From assembly GCA_018675575.1 (NCBI GenBank), contig JABGXW010000134.1, positions 23,590-87,589 of the forward strand: a stretch of DNA of 64,000 nt, written 5' to 3'. Positions 16,019-27,299 of the stretch are shown here, piece after piece; the stretch's first letter is position 1, and every line of letters begins with the position of its first letter. Origin of the DNA: Bacteriovoracaceae bacterium (GTDB taxonomy: Bacteria; Bdellovibrionota; Bacteriovoracia; Bacteriovoracales; Bacteriovoracaceae). The notes under the pieces are model-generated. The model saw only the letters and a list, made by a program, of their open reading frames with translations, made no database searches and had not been told where the DNA came from. The translations under genes were made by a program, and so were the position numbers.

Positions 16019-17905
16019 ATGATTGATATGAATGTGATATTGAGAGGAGGAGGACTTCTTTCAAAAGATTATGTACTTAAAAACATTTTTAATTATAGTG
16101 AATTTAGAGGTCTCCAAGAAAAGATAGTCGACCAAGTAATCTCTGGGAAAGACTCACTCGTTTTAATGCCTACTGGATTTGGGAAAAGTCTTTGTTACCA
16201 GTTGCCAGCGATCTTAAGGGAAGGACTGACAATTGTTGTTTCCCCTTTACTATCTCTAATGAAAGATCAAGTTGACTCTTTAAATAAAAAAAATATTCCT
16301 GCAAGTACGTTAAATTCGGCATTGTCAAAACTTGAATCAGCTAGCGTTATCGAAGAAATTCAAAATGGCCTTTGTAAAATTCTCTTTGTTTCTCCCGAAA
16401 GGGCATTGAAAGCAGATTTTATTCGTATGATAGATGGAGTTCAACTCGGTTTAATTGCAGTTGATGAAGCTCATTGTATTTCTGAATGGGGCCATGACTT
16501 TCGACCAAAATATAGAGAACTATCGGTTTTAAAAAGAAGATTCTCTGGTGTTCCATTCATTGCATTAACGGCTACTGCTTCTCGGCAGACTTGCGTCGAG
16601 ATAGTTAATAATCTTGATCTTAAGGATGCTAAAGTATTTGTTTCAGGTTTTGATAGGCCAAATATTTTTATAGAGCATCAAACAAAATCAGGAACAGAAG
16701 AATCACTTATAAAATCATTACCTAAGCTTATTCATCCAATGGGAGCAACATTAATTTATTGTCTATCTCGTAAAAAAGTAAAAACTGTTGTGACAAGCTT
16801 AAAAAAGCTTGGCATTAGTTGTAGCGGGTACCATGGAGGTATGAATACTGACGTGCGAGAATCTGCTCAAAATTATTTTATGACAGATAAATCACCTGTT
16901 ATGGTTGCTACTAATGCTTTTGGAATGGGAATAGATAGAGCTGATGTTAGAAAAGTCATTCATTTAGACATGCCTTCTAGTATAGAAGCTTATTACCAAG
17001 AAATTGGTAGGGCCGGTAGGGATGGTCTAGAAAGTCATGCTTTACTTTTTTATTCTGGTAAAGACTCTGCAATACATAAGATGATGGCCCGTAAGAGTAT
17101 TAGAAATACATTAAGGCAATCATTAGAATATTCTCGAATAGATAAAATGTATTCTTTTTGTGAAAGTCCAAGCTGCAAGAGATATCTGATTTTAAAACAT
17201 TTTCGAGAAGAAGGATTTTGTCATTGTAATAAATGTTCAAGTTGCAATGAAAATACTATTTCAATTCCAGCTAATGATTTTGCTATTAAAACGATTGAAA
17301 TTATTAGACAGTCAGAAATCCTGCCTAAACATACTTATGATTATTATGACTTTTTGGAAAAGCTCGCCTATATTAAAATGCAAGGAAAGTTCTGTGATCG
17401 AGTAACGTGGAAAGCTATTGTGGGTGAAATGATATTACATGAAGCATTCAGTTTATACACTTCAAATAATAGACTAAAAATTATACTTACCCCTATCTCC
17501 TTGAGTATCATGTCAGGTGAAATCGATATTTCGCTGTCTAAAAAAATAAAATATAGTAAAACTGTTAAGCTCATAAAAAAGAATACGATTAGAAAAAAGA
17601 AACCAAAGTCAAAGAAAAGTACCATAAAAAACTATCCTGAAAGGATACATCCTCAATCGTTCACGCCACATTTGGAATTATTCGAAACTCTAGTGAAAAA
17701 AAGGTTAGAAATCTCTAAGAAAAAAAGGATTCCAGCCTATAGAGTTTTTACTGATGAAACATTGAGGTTATTGGCAATGAATAAACCAAGCACCGATCAA
17801 GAAATGCTTGAAATTAAAGGTGTTGGTCCTAAAAAATTAAAGAAATATGGAAAACCTTTTAAAGATCTGATAAATCCCGCAGGGAAACAGTATAAGCTCC
17901 TATAA
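16019..17905 (+). CDS. recQ: ATP-dependent DNA helicase RecQ
   Basis: A 628-aa superfamily 2 helicase. Motif 0 FRGLQ, Walker A MPTGFGKSLCYQLP, motif II DEAHCISEWGHDFRP, motif III LTATA and motif VI QEIGRAGRDG are all intact. A four-Cys zinc site (SPSCKRY..., CHCNKCSSC) and a winged-helix RQC segment follow, and the last 75 residues match an HRDC domain (FETLVKKRLEISKKKRIPAY, EMLEIKGVGPKKL). It unwinds DNA in recombination repair. ATG at 16019 has no clear ribosome site; an in-frame ATG at 16028 is an alternative. A GGAGGAGGA run lies inside the coding sequence but no in-frame start follows it. Confidence 0.96.
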   Translation: MIDMNVILRGGGLLSKDYVLKNIFNYSEFRGLQEKIVDQVISGKDSLVLMPTGFGKSLCYQLPAILREGLTIVVSPLLSLMKDQVDSLNKKNIPASTLNSALSKLESASVIEEIQNGLCKILFVSPERALKADFIRMIDGVQLGLIAVDEAHCISEWGHDFRPKYRELSVLKRRFSGVPFIALTATASRQTCVEIVNNLDLKDAKVFVSGFDRPNIFIEHQTKSGTEESLIKSLPKLIHPMGATLIYCLSRKKVKTVVTSLKKLGISCSGYHGGMNTDVRESAQNYFMTDKSPVMVATNAFGMGIDRADVRKVIHLDMPSSIEAYYQEIGRAGRDGLESHALLFYSGKDSAIHKMMARKSIRNTLRQSLEYSRIDKMYSFCESPSCKRYLILKHFREEGFCHCNKCSSCNENTISIPANDFAIKTIEIIRQSEILPKHTYDYYDFLEKLAYIKMQGKFCDRVTWKAIVGEMILHEAFSLYTSNNRLKIILTPISLSIMSGEIDISLSKKIKYSKTVKLIKKNTIRKKKPKSKKSTIKNYPERIHPQSFTPHLELFETLVKKRLEISKKKRIPAYRVFTDETLRLLAMNKPSTDQEMLEIKGVGPKKLKKYGKPFKDLINPAGKQYKLL

Positions 17906-17932
17906 TTACGAGAGTCTCTATCTTGTAATTTT
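17905..17932 (+). terminator. probable terminator at the recQ stop
   Basis: ATTACGAGA and TCTTGTAAT form a 9-bp stem with one G-U pair and a 7-base loop, followed by TTT. It begins at the last base of the recQ stop codon. The stem is AT-rich and the T run is short. Confidence 0.45.
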
Positions 17933-17977
17933 CACATTTACCTGTTTATTATGTTACTAACATTGTAAAAAAAGATC

Positions 17978-19474
<1,497 letters not shown>

Positions 19475-19717
19475 TCAAAATAACAATTGTGATATGATTA
19501 GATACTTAACTTTTTTAATCAAAGCCCTCATGCCACTTTTTCAATTAAAGAAACTCGCAAGGTTCTAGTCACGCACTAAGACCAAAGTCTGTTCTGATTA
19601 ATTAAATGGGTGACATAATAGTTGTGGAGTTTTACATAAAAAGGAACTAAAATTAACATTATTTTGATTAATATCTTACAGCAGCCTGCCAATAATAATA
19701 TTTAAGGAAGTTTTGAT

Positions 19718-19927
19718 ATGAAGACTGAAAAAGAATTTATCCACGACTTAGTTAACAAGATTTCTATGGCCTATGGAAAAGTAGATAGAGTTTTGATGAA
19801 AAAAGATACGTTTACTCATGAAGAAATTGTATCGAATTTAGAAAATGCAAGAAATGACCTAGATGAAACATTTGAATTAATAAATTCAAGGAAGTTGGCC
19901 ATTAATGGAGGAACAATTATAAAATAG
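19718..19927 (+). CDS. small helical protein of unknown function
   Basis: A 69-aa cytoplasmic protein, probably all-helical (EKEFIHDLVNKISMAYGKVD, IVSNLENARNDLDETFELIN). AAGGAAG lies about 8 bases before the ATG, which supports it as a real gene. Its form resembles small histidine-phosphotransfer or four-helix fragments of two-component systems (a FIHDLVNKIS start recalls the H-box of some kinases, HDL.N.L), but there is no catalytic domain. The stop ends at the base before the stop of the gltG-like gene on the other strand, so the 3' ends abut. Confidence 0.6.
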   Translation: MKTEKEFIHDLVNKISMAYGKVDRVLMKKDTFTHEEIVSNLENARNDLDETFELINSRKLAINGGTIIK

Positions 19928-21775
19928 TTACATTTTCTCTGTCTCTGAAAAAAATGATAATGGCTGACTAACATCAACAACCCCTCCTCCTTTAGGTTTT
20001 GGAAATGGAATTAACTTTAATACTCCCGCCATGCAACCAACTCCCGATTTCGAAAAACTTGAATTCTTGACAATAATATTTACTTTTGAAACTAGTCCCG
20101 TTTGACCTATTCTAAAATCTAAACCAATTATACCCTTTAGCTTTTCATTTGCTTGAAGTTCTTTTTGGTAACAATGTCTAAATTGAGGAAGGTATTCTCT
20201 TAAGATCTTACGTAACAGTTCAGGGTCCATCGAACCAAGTACAATCGTTTTGGTATCAAAATAACTAGCGTCTATTCCAGATTTAGAAGCAAGGCCAAAA
20301 GCAGCAGATGAAAAGTTGAACTTGCCCTCGAAGTCTTGCCCTAAGCTATTGTGATTAATTGATTTCATAGTTTTTAAACCTTTTGTATCTTGAACATTAG
20401 TAGATTCAAATCCTACCTTAGTATTAGCAGTAATCTTCTTTAAATCCGTTTTTGATATATTTGTAGTGTTTGAAAACAGAGAATTGAATGATTTATAGGA
20501 CGTAAACTTGTAGGCCTTCATTTTAGGTTTCTTTTTTATTGATAGATGTTTGATCTTGGCCATCTTTGATTTTATAAAACTTTTGGAAGTCTTATTTAAT
20601 TTCTTGTTTATATTAAGATTACTTTTTGCAAGTTTAGTAAGCGACTTCTCGTTCTGGTTATTGTCTGCTATGGACTTTGATATGTTTTTAATCGGAGCTT
20701 GAATCATCTTTCTGTAAATTACTGCTATTTTTTTATTTTTTTTCTCATTAATATTGATATCCACAAATAAAAGTAAGAGCATCAACCCCATGATCATAGA
20801 AAATATTTTTGCAGTTTGTTTTTGAAAGTTTATATCTCTTCCGAAAAAAGGAGAAAACGTTAATGATGGAGGTGCATTAACAACTTTTATTATCATCTGG
20901 ATAGTTTTACGTTCATAACTTATAATATCGTCTTCTATCATTTGATAATCGTTTTCAATGCTTTTACCATTCGTAATATTTCTAGAGCTATAGTTTGGAA
21001 GAGGTAATAAATTAATTGAATTATTTTCGATAGAACAAAATGGTATTAGAACATCGGTGTCAAGACTTATGACCTGCAAGGTTTTCTTGTCTTGCACAGT
21101 TGAACTAGCGTATATATCACCCTCCTTGCAAGGAAAGTAACTCACATTGAGAATGATTCCCATTGACATAACTGTAACTTCAATTGCTTTAGATTTATTG
21201 TTTCTAATAATATTACGACTTTCTTTATTTTCATCGAATTCAATATAATCGGAAGGAACAGGATTAATGAGAGCGGGGATATAATCAAAAGCTTTGTAAT
21301 CCTGTTCATTAAAAACGATATCGCAATATTCATCATCTATTACAACGAGCCCTTTTTTAGGAATCAATTTAGCCGGTTTTGTAATAATTTCTATTTCATC
21401 TATCTGGTTAAGACCTTGATCTTGATTATTGATAATTTTATTTTCGTGATAAGTATGAAAATTCTCTGTGGTCAGGTATTCAATTCGCCCAAATCTTATT
21501 GCATCTCCCTCAGAGAAAAATCCGGAGTTAACTTTTTCATTATTAATATAAACACCGTTGACACTGTCAAGATCAATAATTCTACCACCATTACTTTCTA
21601 TGATTAACATTGCATGGTAAAAAGAGATTGAAGAGTCATTAATAATTAGGTCACAAGATGGAGAAGAGCCTATAAGAATCTTTTTAGTATCTAATATGAG
21701 TTCATTAACAACTTGTCCTGAACTATATTGAGTTATTTTAAGTAGATTTTGATGTAATTTGTTTTTTACAAGCAC
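19928..21775 (-). CDS. GltG/PglI-like protein: FHA domain, one membrane helix, AgmX/PglI C-terminal domain
   Basis: A 615-aa bitopic protein. Residues 25-95 form an FHA domain (DLIINDSSISFYHAM, DLDSVNGVYINN); the first Arg of the usual GR..S..H motif is Ser here. One membrane helix lies at about 323-340. A long Lys/Ser/Asn-rich periplasmic linker follows, then residues 515-612 match the AgmX/PglI tail (RKILREYLPQFRHCYQKEL, LKGIIGLDFRI, FPKPKGGGVVDV), a TonB-like domain. M. xanthus GltG/PglI has this order and bridges the cytoplasm and inner-membrane motor to periplasmic and outer-membrane parts. It is the last gene of the operon; a TPR lipoprotein gene ends two bases before it. Confidence 0.82.
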   Translation of the reverse strand: MLVKNKLHQNLLKITQYSSGQVVNELILDTKKILIGSSPSCDLIINDSSISFYHAMLIIESNGGRIIDLDSVNGVYINNEKVNSGFFSEGDAIRFGRIEYLTTENFHTYHENKIINNQDQGLNQIDEIEIITKPAKLIPKKGLVVIDDEYCDIVFNEQDYKAFDYIPALINPVPSDYIEFDENKESRNIIRNNKSKAIEVTVMSMGIILNVSYFPCKEGDIYASSTVQDKKTLQVISLDTDVLIPFCSIENNSINLLPLPNYSSRNITNGKSIENDYQMIEDDIISYERKTIQMIIKVVNAPPSLTFSPFFGRDINFQKQTAKIFSMIMGLMLLLLFVDININEKKNKKIAVIYRKMIQAPIKNISKSIADNNQNEKSLTKLAKSNLNINKKLNKTSKSFIKSKMAKIKHLSIKKKPKMKAYKFTSYKSFNSLFSNTTNISKTDLKKITANTKVGFESTNVQDTKGLKTMKSINHNSLGQDFEGKFNFSSAAFGLASKSGIDASYFDTKTIVLGSMDPELLRKILREYLPQFRHCYQKELQANEKLKGIIGLDFRIGQTGLVSKVNIIVKNSSFSKSGVGCMAGVLKLIPFPKPKGGGVVDVSQPLSFFSETEKM

Positions 21776-21776
21776 G

Positions 21777-22670
21777 TTAACTCCGCTTATTGGCGAGTAT
21801 TCCTTCGCTGTATTTAGAATCCTTTAGCAGTTCAAGCTTACGTTCAATAATTATGCTAAGGCCATCTCGCATCACTTTTATTGGTTTAATCATGGTATAT
21901 TGTCCATTTTGCAACATCTTTTTTGCTTTTTCTAAAAATCCTAATTTAAATAATACTATAGCGTATTGTCCCGAAATATCTTCTCTTTCTAGATACTTTC
22001 TATTAACTTTTTCGTAATACTTCTTTGCAATTTTATATTTTCCTTTTAATAAATATATTGTTGCTCGAGATGAAATAACATCTATATCTTGAGGAGCTTT
22101 ACTATACAAAAAATCTGATAACTCTTTTGCCTTCTTAAGCTGAGCAAATTTAATATAAAGCTGAAGCATGTTAAACTTTGGTGTTAGTAAGGTACCTTCA
22201 GAATCCGCTTTTTTTAGACTCGATAATGCTAGATCGTATGCCCTCAATTTCATATAGACGAGTCCTAAATTATTTAATGCCGGAGAAAAGCTAGTCAGAG
22301 TTGTTCTCGCTTTGACTCCTTTAGATATAGAAATATTAAAAAAGTATTTAGCTTTTGGTAAATCATCATTCAGATAATGGCAGGTTCCAATATGATTCCA
22401 ATAAATAGGATTATTCCTTTCTTTTTTTATTTGTTTCTTTAACAAACTGAGTCCATAGGAGATTTTTCCTTGATGACAGAATGTCACCGCTCTTTGGATA
22501 CTATTATCCCTTGACTGAACTAATTCAAAACGCTTGGTACTATAACGTAAAAATGATTCTCCTGCTAGAAGATCGTTCTTTTTATTCTCAATAATTGTTT
22601 TTAATTTAAAGTTTGAGCAAGAAGAAGATAATAAAGAAATGAAAAATATTAATCCAATAAATTTGATCAT
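21777..22670 (-). CDS. GltE/AglT-like TPR lipoprotein
   Basis: A 297-aa exported protein. The signal sequence ends in LSSSC, a lipobox. The mature part consists of TPR-type helix pairs: VTFCHQGKISYGLSLLKK, YWNHIGTCHYLNDDLPKAK, LNNLGLVYMKLRAYDLALS and TIYLLKGKYKIAKKYYEK among others. In M. xanthus GltE/AglT is an outer-membrane-attached TPR lipoprotein of the Glt gliding complex, encoded directly between gltD and gltF/gltG. The same order is kept here: it overlaps the large TPR gene by four bases and precedes the gltG-like gene. Function in gliding or envelope force transmission is inferred from this synteny. Confidence 0.75.
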   Translation of the reverse strand: MIKFIGLIFFISLLSSSCSNFKLKTIIENKKNDLLAGESFLRYSTKRFELVQSRDNSIQRAVTFCHQGKISYGLSLLKKQIKKERNNPIYWNHIGTCHYLNDDLPKAKYFFNISISKGVKARTTLTSFSPALNNLGLVYMKLRAYDLALSSLKKADSEGTLLTPKFNMLQLYIKFAQLKKAKELSDFLYSKAPQDIDVISSRATIYLLKGKYKIAKKYYEKVNRKYLEREDISGQYAIVLFKLGFLEKAKKMLQNGQYTMIKPIKVMRDGLSIIIERKLELLKDSKYSEGILANKRS

Positions 22671-25585
22671 TTTAAAACCCCTTCGGTATCAGCAGTAGAA
22701 ATTAATTTACTCGCAAGGTATTTGTATTTTATTTTTTTGATAAAGTTATGATCTTTTAAAAATGTAAAATTTTTAAAACTTAATATGTCATTTCTATATA
22801 TTATTGCCTTAGCGTTAATTCTATAAGCGTGTGCTTTTGTTTCTAAGTTGTTGATAAGCGATGTCATGGCAATTCTAAATCCTTTTTTAAAGTCCTCATT
22901 AAAAAAAGCTGGGGTAATGTTTGATATTTTATCCATTAATTCATAATATTTATTATTTAAAACTATATATGTTCCAAGTATCAACTCCTTGTGTCCTTTC
23001 AAAATAAGCTTCTCTGCTTCAATGGATAAGTTTTGCAGTTTTTTTAAATTATCCTCTAGGGATAAATTAAATTCTTTTTCATGGAATCTTTTTTTGTTAC
23101 CTTTAAATTCAAAGGAAATACTATTTGAGTAGATCAAAAACTTGTCAAAATTTTTAATGTCATTTATCATTTGGTATTGTTCTCTTGAAATTCCCTTCTT
23201 ATTTGACAGTCTTATCAATTGCTTTTTTACTTTTTTTCCAAGTTTTATCTGGTTAGTATTTTGTGTATCCCAATAGATGTCAATCATTGATGTCAGCACA
23301 CTTTTTGCTAAAAAATTAAAATAAGAAGACTTTTCTATCGAATTGTAAAATTTGAAAAAGCTTTTATATAGTCTTTGTTCCTTTAAAAACTGGATTATGT
23401 TTTCTCCATTCTGAATAATTACATTTTGTGAAAGTTGACACTTTTTTCCTCGTTTGAAATTTATCAATGCCGCATGATAATTATTATCAACTAATTGATG
23501 ATGTACAGTTAAGTTATAAAGCATGTTCTTTTCATTATAATTAATACTACAGAAATCATTAAGCAGTTTACTTGCCAGTAGAGCAGACCTTTTAAAATCT
23601 TGTAATAACGCTAACTCTTTAACAATTATTGAAAGTCTTGGAATTAGGTACTGCTTATCTTTTGGCGAGTGTTTTATTAAAGACCGATTTATCCATTTGT
23701 AAGCATTCTTTGTGTCAGCTAAATCTAGGTAAATTAAAGCTGCATTATAGGCCGATTGAGCATGAATTTTATTAGGGTATCGTTTGTCTTGAAATAAGTT
23801 TTGATATCCTTCGATTGCCATCACTTTATTACCATTTAAGTCTAATGATTGATATTTGTTAAATAATAATGATCCTAAGATTGCTATACTTTTTTCAAGG
23901 TAAGACTTATTGAAGTTTAAATATCCCTTCTGTAATTTTGTAATACATTCTGATAAGTTCTCTGAATCCTTAATGGAAATGTAATGATCCATAATTCTTG
24001 TATACAAAGCTTTTTGATGTGTCTTTTCATTTTTGTAATGTTTCTTGTATTTATTAAATACGACTAGAGCTTTTTGTATTTCTTTCTTCTCTATGTATAG
24101 ATTGAAAAGTCGCCCATAGATTTTTTTGCTGGTTCTGTTAACTGGCCATATCTGGATATGGTTTTCGTATACAAAGATTGTGTTTTTTAAATTTAACTTC
24201 TTATCAAAACCTGTTGACCCAATTAGTGAAAGAAAAGATTTAAATATTTTTTCTTGTAACGTGGAAGGGTCTCTTATTGAGCGTTTATTAATTGAAATAT
24301 TTATTGCTTCTGTGTAGGCCGTCGCAGATTCCTTATACTTTTTAACAGAGTAAAAAGTTTCACCAATGTAATAATAATACTTCTCTTTATTAATCTTATC
24401 TAAGTTAGCAAGAATCTTAAAGTAAGAGATGATCTTTTCCAACTTTTTATCCTCATAGCTTTTATTATTAAGTTTTAAATTACCTGTTAGTCTTATTTGA
24501 AGATACCCTACTAATGAGCTTATTTTATTCACAGCTTCTGATCTTTGTATTGCAGTCATCTCTTTCTTAAAACTTAGAATATTTAACTCAACTGCTGTTT
24601 TGAAATATAACTTGAACTTTTTAAAGTTTCGATAGATATCCAGTTCGTTTAATCTTATCTCAATTACTTTTTTAGTTCGCTTGAGTGCTTTTGCATTATC
24701 TAAGGCTTTTGAAAGAACCGCTTTTGTATCTTTAAATAGGCCTTTATGGGCAGTCTTCTTTGCCATAGAAATCAAATAATCAGTAGGGTCGATTACATTA
24801 TCCTTGTAAAAGATGATCCCTTCCCTTATTTTTTTTCCATGAACAAAGAAGACTACAAATGATTCAAGTATTTGTTCTCTCATAGATATATAACGGGGAT
24901 TTGACGACTCTTTAAATGATATCTCTAAATTATTAAGGGCCTTGTCCATTTGATTAATTTTGAGTAAACACCACGCTTGATTAAATAAATGTCTTGTATA
25001 CCAATCGTCTTCTTTGTTTTTGATAACATCATTATAATATTTTACAGCGAGTATATAATTTTTATTATTATAGTAATACTCAGCTAAAGAAGCTTTGGCA
25101 TTGTGAATGATTTTGTCATGTTTTTGTGCGTGTTTTAATGAAAGTTTTAAATAATACTCTGTATCTTTGTCATCACCATAGTCTCTTTCATTTAGGGCAA
25201 GAGTATAGTAAATACGCGCAGTTTTGTTGAACTTAGGATATTTTGAAATTATTTTAAGACCCATTCTTTTCACTGTATTGAATACCTTTTTGGATTTTTT
25301 AAAATACCATGATTTAGGGTGATTTCTTTTCTTTGCATTTAGAAATTGTTCATTTTCTTTTTCAATCATTAATCTGATCTTTTCAGACTTTAATTCAAGT
25401 AATCTATACTGAAGCTTGGGACCTAATGAACCACGTTGTTTTATTGCTTTTTCTTCCTTTAAGATAAGGGAATTTAGAGTTGTCCATCTCTCTTTAGCAT
25501 TTTGGATGTTATTATTATCAGCAAAAACAATATTTTTGATGAGTAAAATCACAAAAAATGTAAGAATATAAATCTGATTATTCAT
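22667..25585 (-). CDS. large periplasmic TPR protein, GltD/AgmU-like
   Basis: A 972-aa exported protein. A signal peptide ends near VFA and no lipobox is present, so a soluble periplasmic location is likely. The rest is helical with many degenerate TPR pairs, e.g. YYTLALNERDYGDDKDTEYY, LAEYYYNNKNYILAVKYYND and YYIGETFYSVKKYKESATAY. Size and position match GltD/AgmU of M. xanthus, a large periplasmic TPR scaffold of the gliding machine. It overlaps a TolR-like gene by eight bases and the TPR lipoprotein gene by four. The sequence is Lys-, Ile- and Asn-rich, in line with the low-GC genome. Confidence 0.7.
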   Translation of the reverse strand: MNNQIYILTFFVILLIKNIVFADNNNIQNAKERWTTLNSLILKEEKAIKQRGSLGPKLQYRLLELKSEKIRLMIEKENEQFLNAKKRNHPKSWYFKKSKKVFNTVKRMGLKIISKYPKFNKTARIYYTLALNERDYGDDKDTEYYLKLSLKHAQKHDKIIHNAKASLAEYYYNNKNYILAVKYYNDVIKNKEDDWYTRHLFNQAWCLLKINQMDKALNNLEISFKESSNPRYISMREQILESFVVFFVHGKKIREGIIFYKDNVIDPTDYLISMAKKTAHKGLFKDTKAVLSKALDNAKALKRTKKVIEIRLNELDIYRNFKKFKLYFKTAVELNILSFKKEMTAIQRSEAVNKISSLVGYLQIRLTGNLKLNNKSYEDKKLEKIISYFKILANLDKINKEKYYYYIGETFYSVKKYKESATAYTEAINISINKRSIRDPSTLQEKIFKSFLSLIGSTGFDKKLNLKNTIFVYENHIQIWPVNRTSKKIYGRLFNLYIEKKEIQKALVVFNKYKKHYKNEKTHQKALYTRIMDHYISIKDSENLSECITKLQKGYLNFNKSYLEKSIAILGSLLFNKYQSLDLNGNKVMAIEGYQNLFQDKRYPNKIHAQSAYNAALIYLDLADTKNAYKWINRSLIKHSPKDKQYLIPRLSIIVKELALLQDFKRSALLASKLLNDFCSINYNEKNMLYNLTVHHQLVDNNYHAALINFKRGKKCQLSQNVIIQNGENIIQFLKEQRLYKSFFKFYNSIEKSSYFNFLAKSVLTSMIDIYWDTQNTNQIKLGKKVKKQLIRLSNKKGISREQYQMINDIKNFDKFLIYSNSISFEFKGNKKRFHEKEFNLSLEDNLKKLQNLSIEAEKLILKGHKELILGTYIVLNNKYYELMDKISNITPAFFNEDFKKGFRIAMTSLINNLETKAHAYRINAKAIIYRNDILSFKNFTFLKDHNFIKKIKYKYLASKLISTADTEGVLK

Positions 25586-26072
25586 ATTTTCCTTGTACTA
25601 TAAATTTAAACTCTGGGAACCCTGCTAATGCTGAAGTATGCATTACACGACTTAGCACTTTGTAGGGGAGACTTTTATCTAATACTATATTTATTTTCTT
25701 TGTTTTTGTTTTAATAATATTTTTATCGCTAATATTTGATGGAATCTTTGAATTAACTAATTTTGAAAATAAGATAGGTATAGTATCAACGCCGTCCTTA
25801 TATTTTCCAATCAGTTTATTGTTTATGAATATCTTTCGATTTCGGTTGACTTGTACAATGATTGATTGGTTTCCTAAGGTTGTTGATCTACTGTTTGGTA
25901 AGGACATATTTTCCACTAAATCAATTTTAAGATCTGATGCATTGTATGACTTTAGCAGGAAAACTAATAAAATTACTAAAATATCTAAAAGTGAAGTAAT
26001 GTCAAGGTCAAGAACTTCCTTGTTCTCTTTTTTAAATTTCCTTAACATCCTTTTTTTCTTATATATGTTCAT
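25578..26072 (-). CDS. TolR/ExbD-family motor subunit, AglS/AglQ-like (second copy)
   Basis: A 164-aa inner-membrane protein with a short basic cytoplasmic start, one helix containing the critical acid (LDITSLLDILVILLVFLL) and a periplasmic domain. The membrane Asp needed for proton flow in TolR, ExbD and AglQ/AglS is present. With the TolQ-like and the other TolR-like protein encoded upstream it forms a three-subunit channel set, as AglR-AglQ-AglS do in M. xanthus. It begins seven bases after the first TolR-like gene and overlaps the large TPR gene by eight bases. Confidence 0.82.
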   Translation of the reverse strand: MNIYKKKRMLRKFKKENKEVLDLDITSLLDILVILLVFLLKSYNASDLKIDLVENMSLPNSRSTTLGNQSIIVQVNRNRKIFINNKLIGKYKDGVDTIPILFSKLVNSKIPSNISDKNIIKTKTKKINIVLDKSLPYKVLSRVMHTSALAGFPEFKFIVQGKYE

Positions 26073-26079
26073 ATTAACC

Positions 26080-26595
26080 CTATATAATTGTTTCGAATAT
26101 AATCTGTTTGAAAAGTTTATCTGTTTTAATGAATTTTCCGAATTTATCTTTACCTCGTATTATTTGAATACCAGGTTCTATACTTCTGACAGAATCCATA
26201 ATATTGACAATCTTTTCATAAGAAATTTTCGATTTGGGTCTCAAAATGATTGAATCTTCTTCCATGTTTTTTGACTTAATTGATCTTAATTCTTTAGAGA
26301 GAGACTTTAAGTCGTATCTATTACTAATATTTGGAATTGTTTTATAGATATGACCATTTACACCTGTCTTTATGACAATTGATTTAGAATTTATATCCAA
26401 TACTAGATTTAAAGGAGGTCTTTTCTCTTTGATTGATTCTATCAGTGAGATTGCTGGTGCATCAGATCCAATCTCATGAATATCAACAAATTGAGCTGAC
26501 ATCAGAAGAAAAAAGATAAAGATAAAAACTGCATCCAATATAGGAATAAGGTTTAATCTTTTAATGTATTTTTTCCTTTTATGAATATTGTTCAT
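26080..26595 (-). CDS. TolR/ExbD-family motor subunit, AglQ/AglS-like (first copy)
   Basis: A 171-aa inner-membrane protein with a basic start, one helix (NLIPILDAVFIFIFFLLM) holding the conserved Asp, and a periplasmic domain whose end (YEKIVNIMDSVRSIEPGIQI) fits the ExbD fold. Its start codon shares one base with the stop of the TolQ-like gene (TAATG), so the subunits are translated in tight coupling. Whether it corresponds to AglQ or AglS cannot be decided from the sequence alone. Confidence 0.83.
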   Translation of the reverse strand: MNNIHKRKKYIKRLNLIPILDAVFIFIFFLLMSAQFVDIHEIGSDAPAISLIESIKEKRPPLNLVLDINSKSIVIKTGVNGHIYKTIPNISNRYDLKSLSKELRSIKSKNMEEDSIILRPKSKISYEKIVNIMDSVRSIEPGIQIIRGKDKFGKFIKTDKLFKQIIFETII

Positions 26596-27290
26596 TAGGC
26601 AACCTTTTTGGTTACTTTATTTGCTACAGACTGCTTTCTTGTACCAATAAGATCAATAAGCTTTAGTGAGTAATGTTCTATATCACCAAGAATTTTGTCT
26701 GACTTACACATTAAAATTTGATGAATCACCATTATAGAGATTGCTGATATCAGCCCCATAGCAGTTGTATTCATTGCTTTTGATATACCTAATGCTAATA
26801 ATTTTGCTTTAGATGAAGGGTCAGCATTTGCAACTGCAGCGAATGATTGTATCAGGCCATAAATTGTTCCTAATAATCCAATTAATGTAGAGACATTTGC
26901 AATCAATGCAAGATAGCCCATTCGTTTATCAACTTTTGGACTCACTTCAAGAATAGATGCTTCAATTGCGTCTTGGATTTGTTCTTTAGATTGATTTGCT
27001 CTTTTTAGTCCTGACCTAAGTACAGCAGGTAGTAATGCATTGGTATCAGAGCATGTTTGAATAGCAATTGCGACTTGATTTTCAAGGATATGTTTCTTAA
27101 TTAAACTCATCAAGCTTGGACCATCTATGTCGTAGCTAAATAAACACTTTATTCTTTCTACTGCTATTGATACACCAAAAATCCAAATAGCTAAAATAAC
27201 CCACATGAATATTCCTCCCTCATTCATGAATATGGCAAGGGATTGTATAAAACTCGGTTCCATTACATTTTTAATAACTTCATTTTCCAT
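26595..27290 (-). CDS. MotA/TolQ/ExbB-family proton channel protein, AglR-like
   Basis: A 231-aa inner-membrane protein with three helices. The second and third helices carry the TolQ-type channel sequence NVSTLIGLLGTIYGLIQSF and NTTAMGLISAISIMVIHQIL, with the conserved Thr residues that line the proton path. With two TolR-like partners it would form an AglRQS-type motor that powers movement of Glt complexes in M. xanthus, rather than Tol-Pal or TonB. The gltG-like, gltE-like and gltD-like genes downstream support that choice. Confidence 0.88.
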   Translation of the reverse strand: MENEVIKNVMEPSFIQSLAIFMNEGGIFMWVILAIWIFGVSIAVERIKCLFSYDIDGPSLMSLIKKHILENQVAIAIQTCSDTNALLPAVLRSGLKRANQSKEQIQDAIEASILEVSPKVDKRMGYLALIANVSTLIGLLGTIYGLIQSFAAVANADPSSKAKLLALGISKAMNTTAMGLISAISIMVIHQILMCKSDKILGDIEHYSLKLIDLIGTRKQSVANKVTKKVA

Positions 27291-27299
27291 TATAAACTC

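Noticed and set aside
16042..16055. Strong GGAGG-like run inside recQ suggesting a later start
   Set aside because: No in-frame ATG, GTG or TTG follows at a proper distance; it encodes Gly-Gly-Gly, and helicase motif 0 is close downstream.
25578..27290. Tol-Pal or TonB-ExbB-ExbD system
   Set aside because: No TolA, TolB, Pal or TonB receptor is nearby; two TolR-like proteins and Glt-like TPR, FHA and AgmX/PglI-tail proteins fit Agl-Glt better.
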